The position numbers and the translations under genes were made by a program. From Dechloromonas denitrificans (GTDB lineage: Bacteria; Pseudomonadota; Gammaproteobacteria; Burkholderiales; Rhodocyclaceae), in assembly GCF_001551835.1 (NCBI RefSeq), contig NZ_LODL01000005.1, positions 295,767 to 357,293 of the forward strand: 61,527 bases of DNA. Direction: 5' to 3'. Each line of letters opens with the position of its first letter. The stretch's first letter is position 1. Below the pieces are notes generated by a model that was not told where the DNA came from, searched no databases, and saw only the letters and a program-made list of their open reading frames with translations. This document shows, in pieces, positions 43,277 to 55,400 of the stretch.

Positions 43277-45433
43277 ATGCAAACTTCAGAAGGGGGGCTG
43301 GGGTATCAGGAGGCGCTGTGGCTGCTCGGTAGTCTATGCAGCTTATATCGCATTCCCTTCGACCCCAAGCTGGTCGAGCAGGACTTTCCGCCGCCGCATA
43401 GCCTCGCCACCTTCCATGAAGCCGCTCGCGCCCTTGGCTTCAAGACTGGGCACAGCCCACATCCAGCCGATTGGCAAAAAATGCCGCTGCCGGCCATCGC
43501 CTTTCTGCGTGCCGTGCCGGAAACCACTTCCGACGAAATTGTCCCAACCCTCCCGGTCCTCATCCTCAAGACCGATGGCCACAAGCTGCTCTACTTCCGC
43601 GCCGGCAGCCAAGCCCCCGAAACGATCACCGTCGAAGAAGCCGTCACCCAGTTTGAACCCGAACTGATCCTCGCCTCACGCGAAGCCAGTGGTACCAACA
43701 AGAATGGGGAGATCCCCGGCTTTGAAGTCGAGAAGAATGAATTCGGCTTCCAGTGGTTCATCCCCGAACTCCTCAAGTACAAAGCCATCTGGCGCGACGT
43801 GCTGCTCGCCAGCCTGGCCATCCAGCTCGTCGGTCTGGCCACCCCGCTGTTCACCCAGGTCATCATCGACAAGGTCGTGCTGCACCAGACCCACAGCACC
43901 CTGATCGTGCTCGGCGTGGCCTTGGTCATGTTCATGCTCTTCACCAGCGGCATGAGCTGGCTACGCCAATACCTGGTGCTGCATACCGGCAATCGCATCG
44001 ATGCCGTCCTCGGCAGCCAGGTCTTCCGGCATCTGCTGCGGTTGCCACTGCCTTACTTCGAGCACCGCCCCACGGGCACCCTAGTCGCTCGATTACACGG
44101 CGTCGAAACTATCCGCGAATTCGTCTCCGGTGCCGCCGTCACGCTGGTCCTCGATTTCCCCTTCCTGCTCATCTTCCTGGCCGTGATGTTCGCCTATAGC
44201 TGGCAACTCTCGCTGATTGCCGTCGGCCTGCTTGGTACTATCGCCTTCATCAGCTTTCTCGTCGCGCCAGTCTTCCGCGACAAGCTCAACCAGCAATTCA
44301 TGCTTGGCGCGAGAAACCAGTCTTTCCTGACTGAATACGTGGCTGGCATGGCCACCGTCAAATCCCTGCAGATGGAAGCCGACATCGACAAGAAGTACGG
44401 CGACTTCCTCGCGCAGTATCTGGCCGCCGGCTTCTCGACCAAGCAGGTCGGCAATACCTATAACGTGATCAGCAATGCCCTGGAACAGGTGATGACCCTG
44501 GCCATCCTGATCGTCGGTGCCTTGCTCGTCATGCAGAACGACGGCTTCACGGTCGGCATGCTGGTGGCCTTCCAGATGTTCGCCGGGCGGATGAGTCAGC
44601 CACTCCTCAGGCTCGTTGGTCTGTGGCAGGAATTCCAGCAAGCCAACATCGCCGTCAAACGCCTGGGCGACATTCTCGACATGCCGCAGGAACCGCATAC
44701 CTTGACGCCGACCCGGGAAAATCAAGGCCCCGGTCGAATCGACCTCAGTCATCTCGCTTTCCGCTATTCCGAACATCACCCCTGGCTCTACAAGAATCTC
44801 AGCCTGACGCTGAAGCCCGGCCACCTGACCGTGCTGATGGGGCCGTCCGGTTGTGGCAAGAGCACGCTGGCCAAACTGCTGCTTGGCTTCTACCAACCGA
44901 ACGAAGGGCAGATCGCTCTCGATGGCAAAGACATCCGCCACCTCGCCGCCAACGAACTGCGGCAAATCTTCGGCGTCGTGCCGCAGGAGACGGTGCTCTT
45001 CGCCGGTACCCTCTACGACAACCTGGTCATGGCGCATCCGCATGCCAGCTTCGAGGATGTGATACAGGCGTGCAAGGCGGCGGAGATTCATGAGGTGATT
45101 GAGACGCTCAATGATGGGTATCAGACGGAGATTGGCGAACGCGGCACCGGGCTATCGGGTGGGCAGCGGCAACGGATTGCCATTGCCAGAGCACTGCTTA
45201 AACGGCCGAAGATTCTGGTCTTCGATGAGGCGGTGTCAAACCTGGATCAGCAGACAGCGGAGCACTTCGCCAGAACGATCAACAAGCTCAAGGGAAAGGT
45301 GACGATGCTGTTTATTACGCATCAGGTTCCGAGGGGGCTGATGGTGGATGAGGTCATCGATCTGGGAGCAAGTACAACCCGACAGATGGAAGTCGTAGAA
45401 GAAGAGATAAACGATTTTTTTTCGGCAAATTAG
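43277..45433 (+). CDS. Type I secretion ABC transporter (HlyB-like)
   Basis: A 718-aa inner-membrane exporter. The N-terminal C39-like domain (about 1-130) lacks the peptidase Cys/His context, as in HlyB, so it should bind but not cleave the substrate. The TM domain spans about 160-440 (IWRDVLLASLAIQLVGLATPLFTQVIIDKVV; EHRPTGTLVARLHGVETIREFVSGAAVTL). The nucleotide-binding domain has Walker A MGPSGCGKST near 520, GVVPQETVLFAGT, signature GLSGGQRQRIAIARALLKRPKILVFDEAVSNLD and switch THQ. No clear Shine-Dalgarno precedes the ATG. With the HlyD-like protein downstream it forms the exporter for the RTX protein; a TolC is not in the window. Confidence 0.93.
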   Translation: MQTSEGGLGYQEALWLLGSLCSLYRIPFDPKLVEQDFPPPHSLATFHEAARALGFKTGHSPHPADWQKMPLPAIAFLRAVPETTSDEIVPTLPVLILKTDGHKLLYFRAGSQAPETITVEEAVTQFEPELILASREASGTNKNGEIPGFEVEKNEFGFQWFIPELLKYKAIWRDVLLASLAIQLVGLATPLFTQVIIDKVVLHQTHSTLIVLGVALVMFMLFTSGMSWLRQYLVLHTGNRIDAVLGSQVFRHLLRLPLPYFEHRPTGTLVARLHGVETIREFVSGAAVTLVLDFPFLLIFLAVMFAYSWQLSLIAVGLLGTIAFISFLVAPVFRDKLNQQFMLGARNQSFLTEYVAGMATVKSLQMEADIDKKYGDFLAQYLAAGFSTKQVGNTYNVISNALEQVMTLAILIVGALLVMQNDGFTVGMLVAFQMFAGRMSQPLLRLVGLWQEFQQANIAVKRLGDILDMPQEPHTLTPTRENQGPGRIDLSHLAFRYSEHHPWLYKNLSLTLKPGHLTVLMGPSGCGKSTLAKLLLGFYQPNEGQIALDGKDIRHLAANELRQIFGVVPQETVLFAGTLYDNLVMAHPHASFEDVIQACKAAEIHEVIETLNDGYQTEIGERGTGLSGGQRQRIAIARALLKRPKILVFDEAVSNLDQQTAEHFARTINKLKGKVTMLFITHQVPRGLMVDEVIDLGASTTRQMEVVEEEINDFFSAN

Positions 45434-45473
45434 AGAGATGAAAAATGGCGATAAATATTTTAGGGGGATTTAA

Positions 45474-46451
45474 ATGGCAAATGCCATAAAACCGCAATTG
45501 TCGCTACTATTTTTTAATACTCGGAGGCCACTAGCAAAAATCGGGGCTGGCCTACGTAAATCTATTAATTATCAAGCTCCGGTTTCCATTTTTCTCTTCT
45601 GGGGATTGATAGAAGCAAGCCATTCCCAGACCGAGATGTACAAATACCGTCTGGAAGAAAGTAAGGACAAGAGCCTGTGTGTACATATGACTCAAGTCTT
45701 CAACCAAAATTTTAAGACTCCGTGGAACAGAGGCATTGGATTTGAGGGGGAAAATCCGCTCATCTTTGGTAAACCGTATGACAAATTATATGAGCGGCTT
45801 CCTGATGTTAGTTTCGACAAAGAATCGACCTACGAAATGTTGCTGTCAAAATTCCCGTCTTCACCAGAGTTTGATGCGGTTAGATGGAAGGAAGGGAGGA
45901 CTTGCTACCCAGAGGGAGGTAAAGAGGATATTTGCCACCTTCGTCCGATGCTAGTTGCTGAAATCGACATTGACAACGATGGGCAAAAAGAGTGGGTAGT
46001 GAAGCATTCGTTCATGTTCAAGATTCCTACCAAATTCGTCTCTGATGCAGGTGACGAAGATTATTCTGGCGAAGATGGGTTGGCTATATTTCCCAAAGAT
46101 GGACTTGATTTAACGATGCCCTTGACACTTAAGCAACTCGTCCACGGACAAAAACCTGGTCGCCAACCTAGATTGCTTGACCTGAAGGTCGCTCTACAAC
46201 TCCGCCCCTTTGTTTATAAGGGGAAAACTTATCTTTCAGCATATCAATTCGTGTTGGACGACAAAAGCTTGTCCCCCAAAAAAAATCATCGATATCAGCT
46301 ATATCCCGACCGTGAATACATGAACATCCTGCGTGTTTTTGCAGGTGGCAAGCGTCTCGAAGGCCAAATTATAGAAACGGCGAATACGGAGAACGTATGT
46401 CGCATCCGAATGATCATGCTGAATAACAACACTGTATCTGGAGGGGATTGA
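45474..46451 (+). CDS. Unknown exported protein; candidate immunity to the RTX effector
   Basis: A 325-aa protein with a hydrophobic segment (about residues 35-50, SIFLFWGLIEASHS) acting as a late signal or N-terminal anchor, then a soluble periplasmic part. Cysteines (SLCVHM, TCYPEG, DICHLR, VCRIRM) could form disulfides. AEIDIDNDGQKEW matches an EF-hand-like DxDxDGxxE calcium loop. No family recognised. It lies 1 bp upstream of the RTX gene and is visibly AT-richer than the transporter. Because the RTX protein's N-terminus looks like a muralytic enzyme, an envelope-located inhibitor is an attractive role, but this is inference only. Confidence 0.7.
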   Translation: MANAIKPQLSLLFFNTRRPLAKIGAGLRKSINYQAPVSIFLFWGLIEASHSQTEMYKYRLEESKDKSLCVHMTQVFNQNFKTPWNRGIGFEGENPLIFGKPYDKLYERLPDVSFDKESTYEMLLSKFPSSPEFDAVRWKEGRTCYPEGGKEDICHLRPMLVAEIDIDNDGQKEWVVKHSFMFKIPTKFVSDAGDEDYSGEDGLAIFPKDGLDLTMPLTLKQLVHGQKPGRQPRLLDLKVALQLRPFVYKGKTYLSAYQFVLDDKSLSPKKNHRYQLYPDREYMNILRVFAGGKRLEGQIIETANTENVCRIRMIMLNNNTVSGGD

Positions 46452-46452
46452 T

Positions 46453-49400
46453 ATGTCGCTCAACGCGCTTCACACCAACTATGTTAACGGGTCATATCAA
46501 AGTGACTTGCAGTTTTTCCTAAAGGTTGCTGAAAACAATGATTTACGTCGAAACCCAAGCAATGCTTCATATTTGAATATAACGACCGACACAAAAACTC
46601 GCCCGGTAATTGGCTATGGATACGACCTTGTGGCGAACCGTGGGGCCGCTATTAATGATCTGACAGCTATAGGTGTTGTGCTTACCGAAACCCAGCGAAC
46701 GGCTCTTGGCGCGCTATCCGATAACACCACCGGAATTCCCGCTGACTTAGTTGGATTGGCTCTGCCAAGTGAAGCGGCTGCTACAAGTTTGTTAAACAGA
46801 GCAATTGCTGCTCGTGATTCGGCATTCAACCTATTTTTAACCCGTAACGGAATCACGCTTACTGACTCTCGCGAACGTGCCGTTTTGATGTCGATGTGGT
46901 ATCAAACTCCCGTTTATTTCCGAAGTAAATACGGTTCGATAACCAATATGACCCAAGCTCTTATCGATGGCAATCGAGCAGAAGTTTGGTATCAGATACG
47001 GTATAAGTCTGCGGCTGATGGTCAAGGTGTCATCAATCGACGTTATGCAGAATCGGCATATTTTGGTCTTTATGAGAGCGGTACTGTTAGTGAAAATGAG
47101 GCAAAAAGCATATTCCGAACGCTAAGTTTACATCGAAAGGAAATGCTGGATTACGATCAAACAAATGCCGCTAGACGTATCGCCGCTGCATCAACATATG
47201 GTCTCACGGTTCCTGCTTTAAATGACGCAGAAGGCTTGGGTTTGGCTAAAGACCGCTTTCTTTCCGACTTGGCAATTATCTACCCAAATCTATCGGCGCA
47301 GCTTGCCAATATCAACGCCTCAAATATCTACCTCAATCCCGCCAAAACGACGGACAGCAGTCGTGGATGGACAATCGACGCATCAATATTCGAAGCCTAT
47401 TACAGCGACAAAAACGACTTATTAGTTGGACTTGATCAAGTCGATACACTCAAAGCCGGTCAAGGCGACGATTTCCTTATCGGCGGCCTAGGTAACGATA
47501 CCCTACAAGGCGGCTCTGGCCTTGATAGTTACATCTTCAGTTCTGGTCAGGGCAAAGATGTTATTGATGATAGCGATGGTGTGGGTCGCATTATTGTCGG
47601 AGGCCAAGAGTTTACTGGCGCGCCATCAAGTAAATACAGCCTTGATGGCAATAAGCAGATTTGGGAATCGGCAGATGGTACCGTTACTTATCTCTACGAC
47701 CCCAACACCAAAGCCTTGATACTTAAAGGTAGTGCATTGGGTGACGGACAGATCATTATTGAGCACTTTGACATCACACAAAGCAATGGAAGCGGCTACC
47801 TTGGTATAAAACTCGAGCAAAAATCCCTTATTGAGCTAGTTAAATCTGGCGGCTCAAAACCATTTAGCGAAGTCGGCCACCAATCACAAACTAATGTTTC
47901 TGACTTGGCTGAAGGGTTGGGCAAGGGCATTAAATGCTTCCTAAATGCTCCTGCAAAACTAGGGGAGATACTCAAACTGAGCCTTGCTGGTGGTGATGTG
48001 GGGAAGTTTTCCTGTGTCACCGGAGATGAGGTAATCAGTTTTTCCGATGGGGAAATCACCCTTGAACTCGTGGAAGGGCAAACCGAGATTTCATTTGCCT
48101 TTTTGAGCACTGGAGATGTCGATACCGATACCGTACTTACGCTCTCTGCCGCATTAACGCTCGCGGATGGTAGTGAGGTAACAACCAACGACATGACTAT
48201 CAACTTCGATGCGGTCGACGAAGCTCAATCTCCGGAAACGGGCACCACAATTACTGGCGATATTAACCCCACCGATACCGATACCAGCAAGGCGGGCATA
48301 CAAGCACAAGCCGACGCATACGGGAATCCAGTAGGAGAATCCTCTTCCTATGGCGACATCTTGGGAGGAACCTCTGGCAATGACCACATCATTTCCGGAG
48401 ACCTCGATGACGACGTTAAAAGCGGTGCTGGTGATGACTGGATCGAAGGCGGAAAAGGGAACGATTATCTGTATGGGGTATCCGGCAACGATCTGATCGA
48501 GGGAGGAACTGGCAGTGACATCCTTATCGGCGACCCTGGCAACGATCGTCTCTATGGCAATGCCAAGATCGATACTGCCACAGCCATTGCCAACGGCACT
48601 AATGACACCGGCAGTGGCCAGAAAGGCGACTGGCTTTCCGGAAACGAAGGCGACGACGTACTGGTTGCGGGTAGCGACAATGATGTGCTGACCGGAGGGG
48701 CTGGCTCCGACCTCCTGATTGCGGGGGCTGGTGACGACAATATTTTAGGTGATGCAAATTATGACGCTCAGTTCATCGCTGAAGCCAGCAAGCGTTACAC
48801 GATTGGCAACACCGACTGGTATCACAGCAGTACCGCGACCTTTGACTGGGGCTTTACCGATACAACGGGGGGCCGCGTATTTTCCCCGGTGACGGGCGAG
48901 ACGAACCCTGTGGGCGCTGCCGCTGACACGATCTACGCCGGAAACGGTAGTGATCATGTCTGGGCTGGTGAAGGTGATGACAATGTTTTCGGTGAAGGCG
49001 GAAACGATATTCTTATTGGCGAAGCCGGTAACGATATTCTCCTGGGGGGCGCGGGCGATGACGATATTTCCGGAGATGCCTCGTATCTCGATGAAGCGTT
49101 GCATGGAGACGACTTCCTCGACGGCGGGGAGGGCAACGACACTGTTTATGGCAATGGCGGCAACGACGTTCTGTTCGGTGGCGCGGGGGACGACACACTA
49201 AGCGGCGACGATAGCAACCCCGCTGACGGGGATGATTATCTGGATGGTGAGGACGGAAATGATCTGCTGTTTGCTGGCGGAGGAGCAGATACGCTTTATG
49301 GCGGTGCCGGCCATGATCAATTGTTCGGGGATAACGCCAATACCCCAGAAGACTTGCTGGGTGACGATTATCTGGATGGTGAAGAAGGGGATGACTACTT

Positions 49401-52400
49401 AGACGGAGCAGGAGGCAGCGATACGCTGTTGGGCGGCGCCGGTAACGACCAACTTTATGGCGATGATGCCGATGTGCCAGCCGACAAGCAGGGCGACGAC
49501 TATCTGGACGGCGGGGATGGCAACGACATTCTGGTCGGGTGCGGCGGTGCTGACACCTTGATTGCAGGGGCGGGTGTTGATCAACTTTTTGGCGATGCTG
49601 ATGACACGCCGGAAAGTGCTCAAGGCAACGACTATCTTGATGGCGGCGAAGATAATGACATGTTGGCTGGCGGAGGTGGCGACGATACGTTGCTCGGGGG
49701 GAGCGGCAATGATCAGCTATACGGCGACGACCAAACTACACCGACATCGAAACTCGGAAACGACTACCTCGACGGCGGCCTCGGTAACGATCTACTAGTC
49801 GGTGCGGGTGGCAACGACATCCTTCTCGGCGGCGACGGTGATGACCAATTGCATGGCGACTCTTCGGATACGCCACTGGTGTTTCAGGGAAATGACATTC
49901 TTGACGGCGGTGCCGGCAACGATGTTCTCAATGGCTATGCGGGCAACGACGTTCTCGACGGAGGGGACGGTAACGACAGTCTATATGGCGGCGATGGTGA
50001 CGATATCCTGAATGGTGGCGCCGGCAACGACTTCTTGAGTTCCGGCAAAGGCAATGACACCTTGGACGGTGGCGATGGTGACGACATTTACGCTATCGAA
50101 CTGGGAAGCGGCGCGAAACATATTCAGGATAGCTCTGGTTCGAACATGCTGATTCTCCAAGGGGGAATCAACCTGAACATGATTCATCTGGGGCTGGGCT
50201 CCCTCAAAATCAGCACCGGCGTTGCCGGCGATGAAATCCACCTGGACGGTGTGGACTACGACAATCTCGCAGGAACCTCCCCAATCAGTTCGATCCAGTT
50301 CTCGAACGGACAGACGATGAGCGTCGCCGACGTCATCGCGGCCGTCGGTATCGATCTGCCGACGACGCCGGATGCCGATACGGTTCAAGGCACTTCCGGT
50401 CGAGACAATATTGATGCGCTTGCCGGAGACGATACCGTCAGTGCAGGTGCGGGTGATGACCAAGTCACGTTGGGTGCCGGTAATGACATGGCCGATGCCG
50501 GCGATGGCAATGATCTGGTAACGGGCGACGACGGTGACGACACCGTATATGGCGGCGCCGGCAATGATTCGGTAACCGGTGGTGCCGGCATGGACACCCT
50601 GTATGGGGATGCCGGCAACGACACACTCGACGGTGGCGCAGACACCGATGCGTTGGATGGTGGTGACGGCAACGACCTCCTTGCCGGTGGCAGCGGAGAC
50701 GATATCCTGACCGGCGCTCTTGGTGACGACTCGCTAAACGGTGGCGTGGGGAACGATATCCTGAATGGTGGCGACGGCACCGACTTGTTGGATGGAGGCG
50801 CAGGGGGCGACCAGATGGTGGGTGGCACCGGCGATGACACCTTCCTTGTTGACGAACTTGCTGATCAGGTTACGGAAATGGTGGCCGAGGGCTACGACAC
50901 GGTACGCAGCATGAAGAGCTTTACCCTGAGCGCCAACGTCGAAGCACTGGTTCTGGAGAATGATCCCTCTGCCTTGGTGGGAACCGGCAACGAGTTGGCC
51001 AATTCACTGACTGGCAACGCTAACGACAATACCCTGCTGGGCATGGCTGGGAACGATTCTCTGATGGGTGGTGAGGGAAATGACCTGCTGGATGGGGGCA
51101 CTGGCACGGACACACTGGTCGGCGGCAGCGGTGACGACACCTACGTCGTCGACGCCACTGGCGACTTGATCACTGAGTTTTCGGCGGAAGGTAACGATAC
51201 GGCCCTGGCGAGCGCCGACTACGCGCTGAGTGCCAATATTGAAACCCTGACCCTGTCGGGTCTTGCACTTGCCGGCACGGGCAACGATCAGGCAAACACC
51301 ATTACCGGAAATGCTCAGGACAACATCTTGGATGGGCACGGCGGCAACGATGTACTGATCGGTGGTGCTGGCAATGACCGTTTGATCGGTGGTCTCGGCG
51401 TAGACACCATGACTGGCGGAACCGGTGATGATACCTACGAGGTTGATGACATCGCCGATAGCGTTGCCGAGGCCACGAATGAAGGAACGGATACGGTACA
51501 GAGCTCGGTATCTTATGTTCTTGGAACAAATCTGGAAAATCTGACGCTGACCGGGAACTTCGACGCGAATGCGACCGGTAACACGTTAAACAACATATTG
51601 ACTGGAAACAGCGGCAACAACCGCCTGGATGGAGGGCTGGGTGCCGATGTAATGACCGGTGGTGATGGAAATGATGTGTACGTCCTGGATAACGTGGGTG
51701 ACCAGGTCGTTGAATTGGCCAATGGCGGTATCGATACGGTTGAGGTTGGTACCAGCTACTCGGCCGGAAACAATATTGAAAATATCCATCTGACCGGGTC
51801 CGGTAATATCGATGCCACTGGTGATAGCGGTGACAACGACCTCATCGGCAATTCTGGCGACAACCGGCTCGACGGTGGTGAAGGCGACGACTGGATGTCT
51901 GGTGGTGCGGGTAACGATACCTACTACACCGACACTCAAAACGATCAGATCGACGAATCCTTTAATGAAGGCATCGACACCGAAATCCGCCGTTTCGAGA
52001 CGATGTACCTGCTGGCCAATGGCATCGAAAACCTGACCCTGACCGGAGCCATCTATCGCGGCAACGGCAATGAACTCGACAATGTCATCACCGGCAACGA
52101 TTCGGACAATAACCTTTGGGGTATGGCGGGCAATGACACCTTGATCGGTGGCGGCGGCGCTGATGCCCTGTTCGGCGATGTTGGCCAGGACACCCTGATC
52201 GGCGGCGCTGCTGATGATTACTACGAAATCGATGATGCCGGCGATGTGATTGTCGAAAACGCAAGCGAAGGCGACGACTTTGTACGCTCCACCGTCAGTT
52301 GGACTCTGGGTGCCAATCTCGAACGCCTTGCCGTCGATGGCGATACCGACCTCACGGTGACGGGCAACGCTCTGGACAACGGTTTGTGGGGCAATCTGGG

Positions 52401-55400
52401 CAATAACACTCTGACTGGCGGTACCGGCAACGACTACCTCTATGGCGATCAAGGTGACGACGTTTACGTTTTCAACCGGGGTGACGGCCAGGACTCCATC
52501 GACACCACCGACGTTCTGGATGCGACCGACACCTTACGCTTCGGCGCTGGTATCACCGACAACGATGTGCTGGCCTTCCAGTACGGAAGCAACATGTTCC
52601 TCAAGATCAAGGGAACGAACGACCAAGTCGGCTTCATCGATTACTACGGTGGCACGACCACGATTGATGGAATCGCGGCTGATCATAAGGTCGACCAGAT
52701 CGAGTTCGCCAACGGCGTCATCTGGGATCAGGCCATGATCCAGACTGTCGTCGACCGGGCCAACAACAACCATGCTCCGACCATCAATAGTTTCCTGCCA
52801 ACCTTGCAGGCACGGGCCGGTACGAGCTTCAACTATACGGTGCCGGCCAATACCATCACCGATCCGGACGTCTGGGATTCCATTACCTACAGCATTAAGA
52901 TGCCCGATGGCTCCGCCGTGCCAGCCTGGCTCCAATTCGACTCGGTCACCGGCATCATGTCCGGAACGCCGGCAGTCGGTGATGTGGGCACCCTGCAGTT
53001 CATCCTGTGGGGCACGGACAACTACAATTACTCGGCCGGCGAATACGTCAACATGACCATCGGTACGCCAAACCGGACACCGACCCTAGCGACGGCTTTG
53101 GCAGACCAGGTGGCAGCCCAAGGCGGCACCTTCAGCTACACCGTGCCATCGGGGGCTTTCACCGATCCGGATGGCGATGCGTTGTCGTATACAGCAACCC
53201 TGTCCGATGGTAGTGCCCTGCCTTCCTGGCTAACGTTCAATGCGGCGACACGCACCTTCGGTGGCTCACCCAGCACGCTCGGTACCATCAGCGTCAAGGT
53301 GACGGCCAAGGATGTGGGCAATCTGAGCGCTTCTGATATCTTCGATATTGTGGTCAGCGTCCAGAACCTGACGTTGAATGGCACCACCGGTGCCGATACC
53401 TTGAACGGCGGTGCCGGCAACGACACGCTTAATGGCCAGGCCGGCAATGACACCCTCAACGGTGCTGCCGGTAACGATACCCTGAACGGTGGCACCGGCA
53501 ACGACACGATGGTTGGCGGTTCTGGGCACGACACTTACGTCGTCGACAGCAGCAGCGATGTCGTGACCGAAGCACTTAACGAAGGGACCGATTTGGTCCA
53601 GACCAGCGTTACCTATATCTTGGCCGCCAACGTTGAGAACCTGACGCTGACTGGCACCACGGCCATCAACGGCACCGGCAACGCCTTGAACAACGTGCTG
53701 ACGGGCAACAGCGCCAACAACACGCTGACCGGCGGTGACGGCAACGACACGCTCGATGGCGGCACCGGCAACGACACCATGGTCGGTGGGCTGGGCGATG
53801 ACACCTATGTCGTCAATGTCAGCACCGATGTCGTGACCGAAGCCGCCAGTGCCGGCAACGATACCGTTCAGTCGAGCGTGACCCTGACGCTGGCGACCAA
53901 CGTCGAGAACCTATTACTTACCGGGACCAGCGCTATCAACGGCACGGGCAACACACTGAACAACGTGCTGACCGGCAACAGCGCCGCCAACACGCTATCC
54001 GGCGGCACGGGTACCGACGCGATGATAGGCGGTGCCGGCAACGACACCTATGTCGTCGACAACATCGGTGATGTCGTTACGGAGAATGCCAGTGAAGGCA
54101 CCGATCTCGTCCAGTCCAGTGTCACCACCACCCTGTCCGCCAACGTTGAGAATCTGACGCTGACCGGCACCACGGCCATCAACGGTACCGGCAACACCCT
54201 GGACAACTTGCTGATCGGCAACAGCGCCAACAACACGCTGACCGGCGGTGACGGCAACGATACGCTCGATGGCGGCACCGGCAATGACACCATGGTCGGC
54301 GGTCTGGGTAACGACATCTATGTTGTCAACGTCAGCACCGATGTCGTCACCGAAGCAGCCGGTGCCGGCAACGACACCGTTCAGTCTAGCGTGACCCTGA
54401 CGCTGTCCGCCAACGTCGAGAACCTGACCCTGACCGGCACCACGGCCATCAACGGTACCGGCAATGCCTTGGACAATGTGTTGACCGGCAATAGCGCCAA
54501 CAACACGCTGACCGGCGGTGACGGCAACGACACACTCGATGGCGGGACCGGTACCGACACCATGGTCGGCGGTCTGGGCGACGACGTCTATGTTGTCAAC
54601 GTCAGCACCGATGTCGTGACCGAAGCGGCCAATGCCGGCAACGACACCATTCAGTCTGCGGTGACGCTGACGCTGACCACCAATGTCGAAAATCTCGTAC
54701 TCACCGGAACGACGGCCATCAACGGCGCCGGCAACACCTTGAGCAATCTGGTGCGCGGCAACACGGCTATCAACACCCTGAATGGCGGCTCTGGCAACGA
54801 CATCCTCGAAGGCGGCGATGGCAACGACATCCTGACCGATACTTCGGGCACGGCCCTGTTCAATGGTGGCACCGGTGCCGATACGATTACCGGTGGCGCC
54901 AGTGCTGAAGTCTTTCTCGGTGGGCTGGGCAACGATACCTACACCACGGCGGCGGGCAACGACACCATCCTGTTCAACAAAGGCGATGGTCAGGACACCT
55001 TTGCCACGGGCGGAACCGGCAGTGACGTCATTTCCTTGGGCGGCGGCATTACCTACGCCGATCTGGTCTTCACCAAGGCGACCAACGACCTCGTCCTTAA
55101 GATTGGGGCAACCGACCAGATCACCTTCAAGGACTGGTATGCAGGAACGCCGTCCAAGCCGGTCGCCAAGCTGCAGATGATCGCAGAAGCCATGGCCGAT
55201 TTCGCCGCCGGCGGGGCCGACCCGCTCAAGGATCAAAAGGTGGAAAACTTCAACTTCGCCGGCCTGGCCGGGGCCTTCGATGCCGCACGGGCGGCCAACG
55301 GCAGCCTGACAAACTGGGCGCTGACCAATGCCCTGACCAGCTTCCAGTTGGCCGGTTCGGATACGGCAGCCCTAGGTGGCGATCTGGCTTACCAGTATGG

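Noticed and set aside
48400..54950. Regular short repeats resembling a CRISPR array
   Set aside because: They are in-frame codons for GGxGxDxLx calcium repeats with no constant repeat/unique spacer structure.
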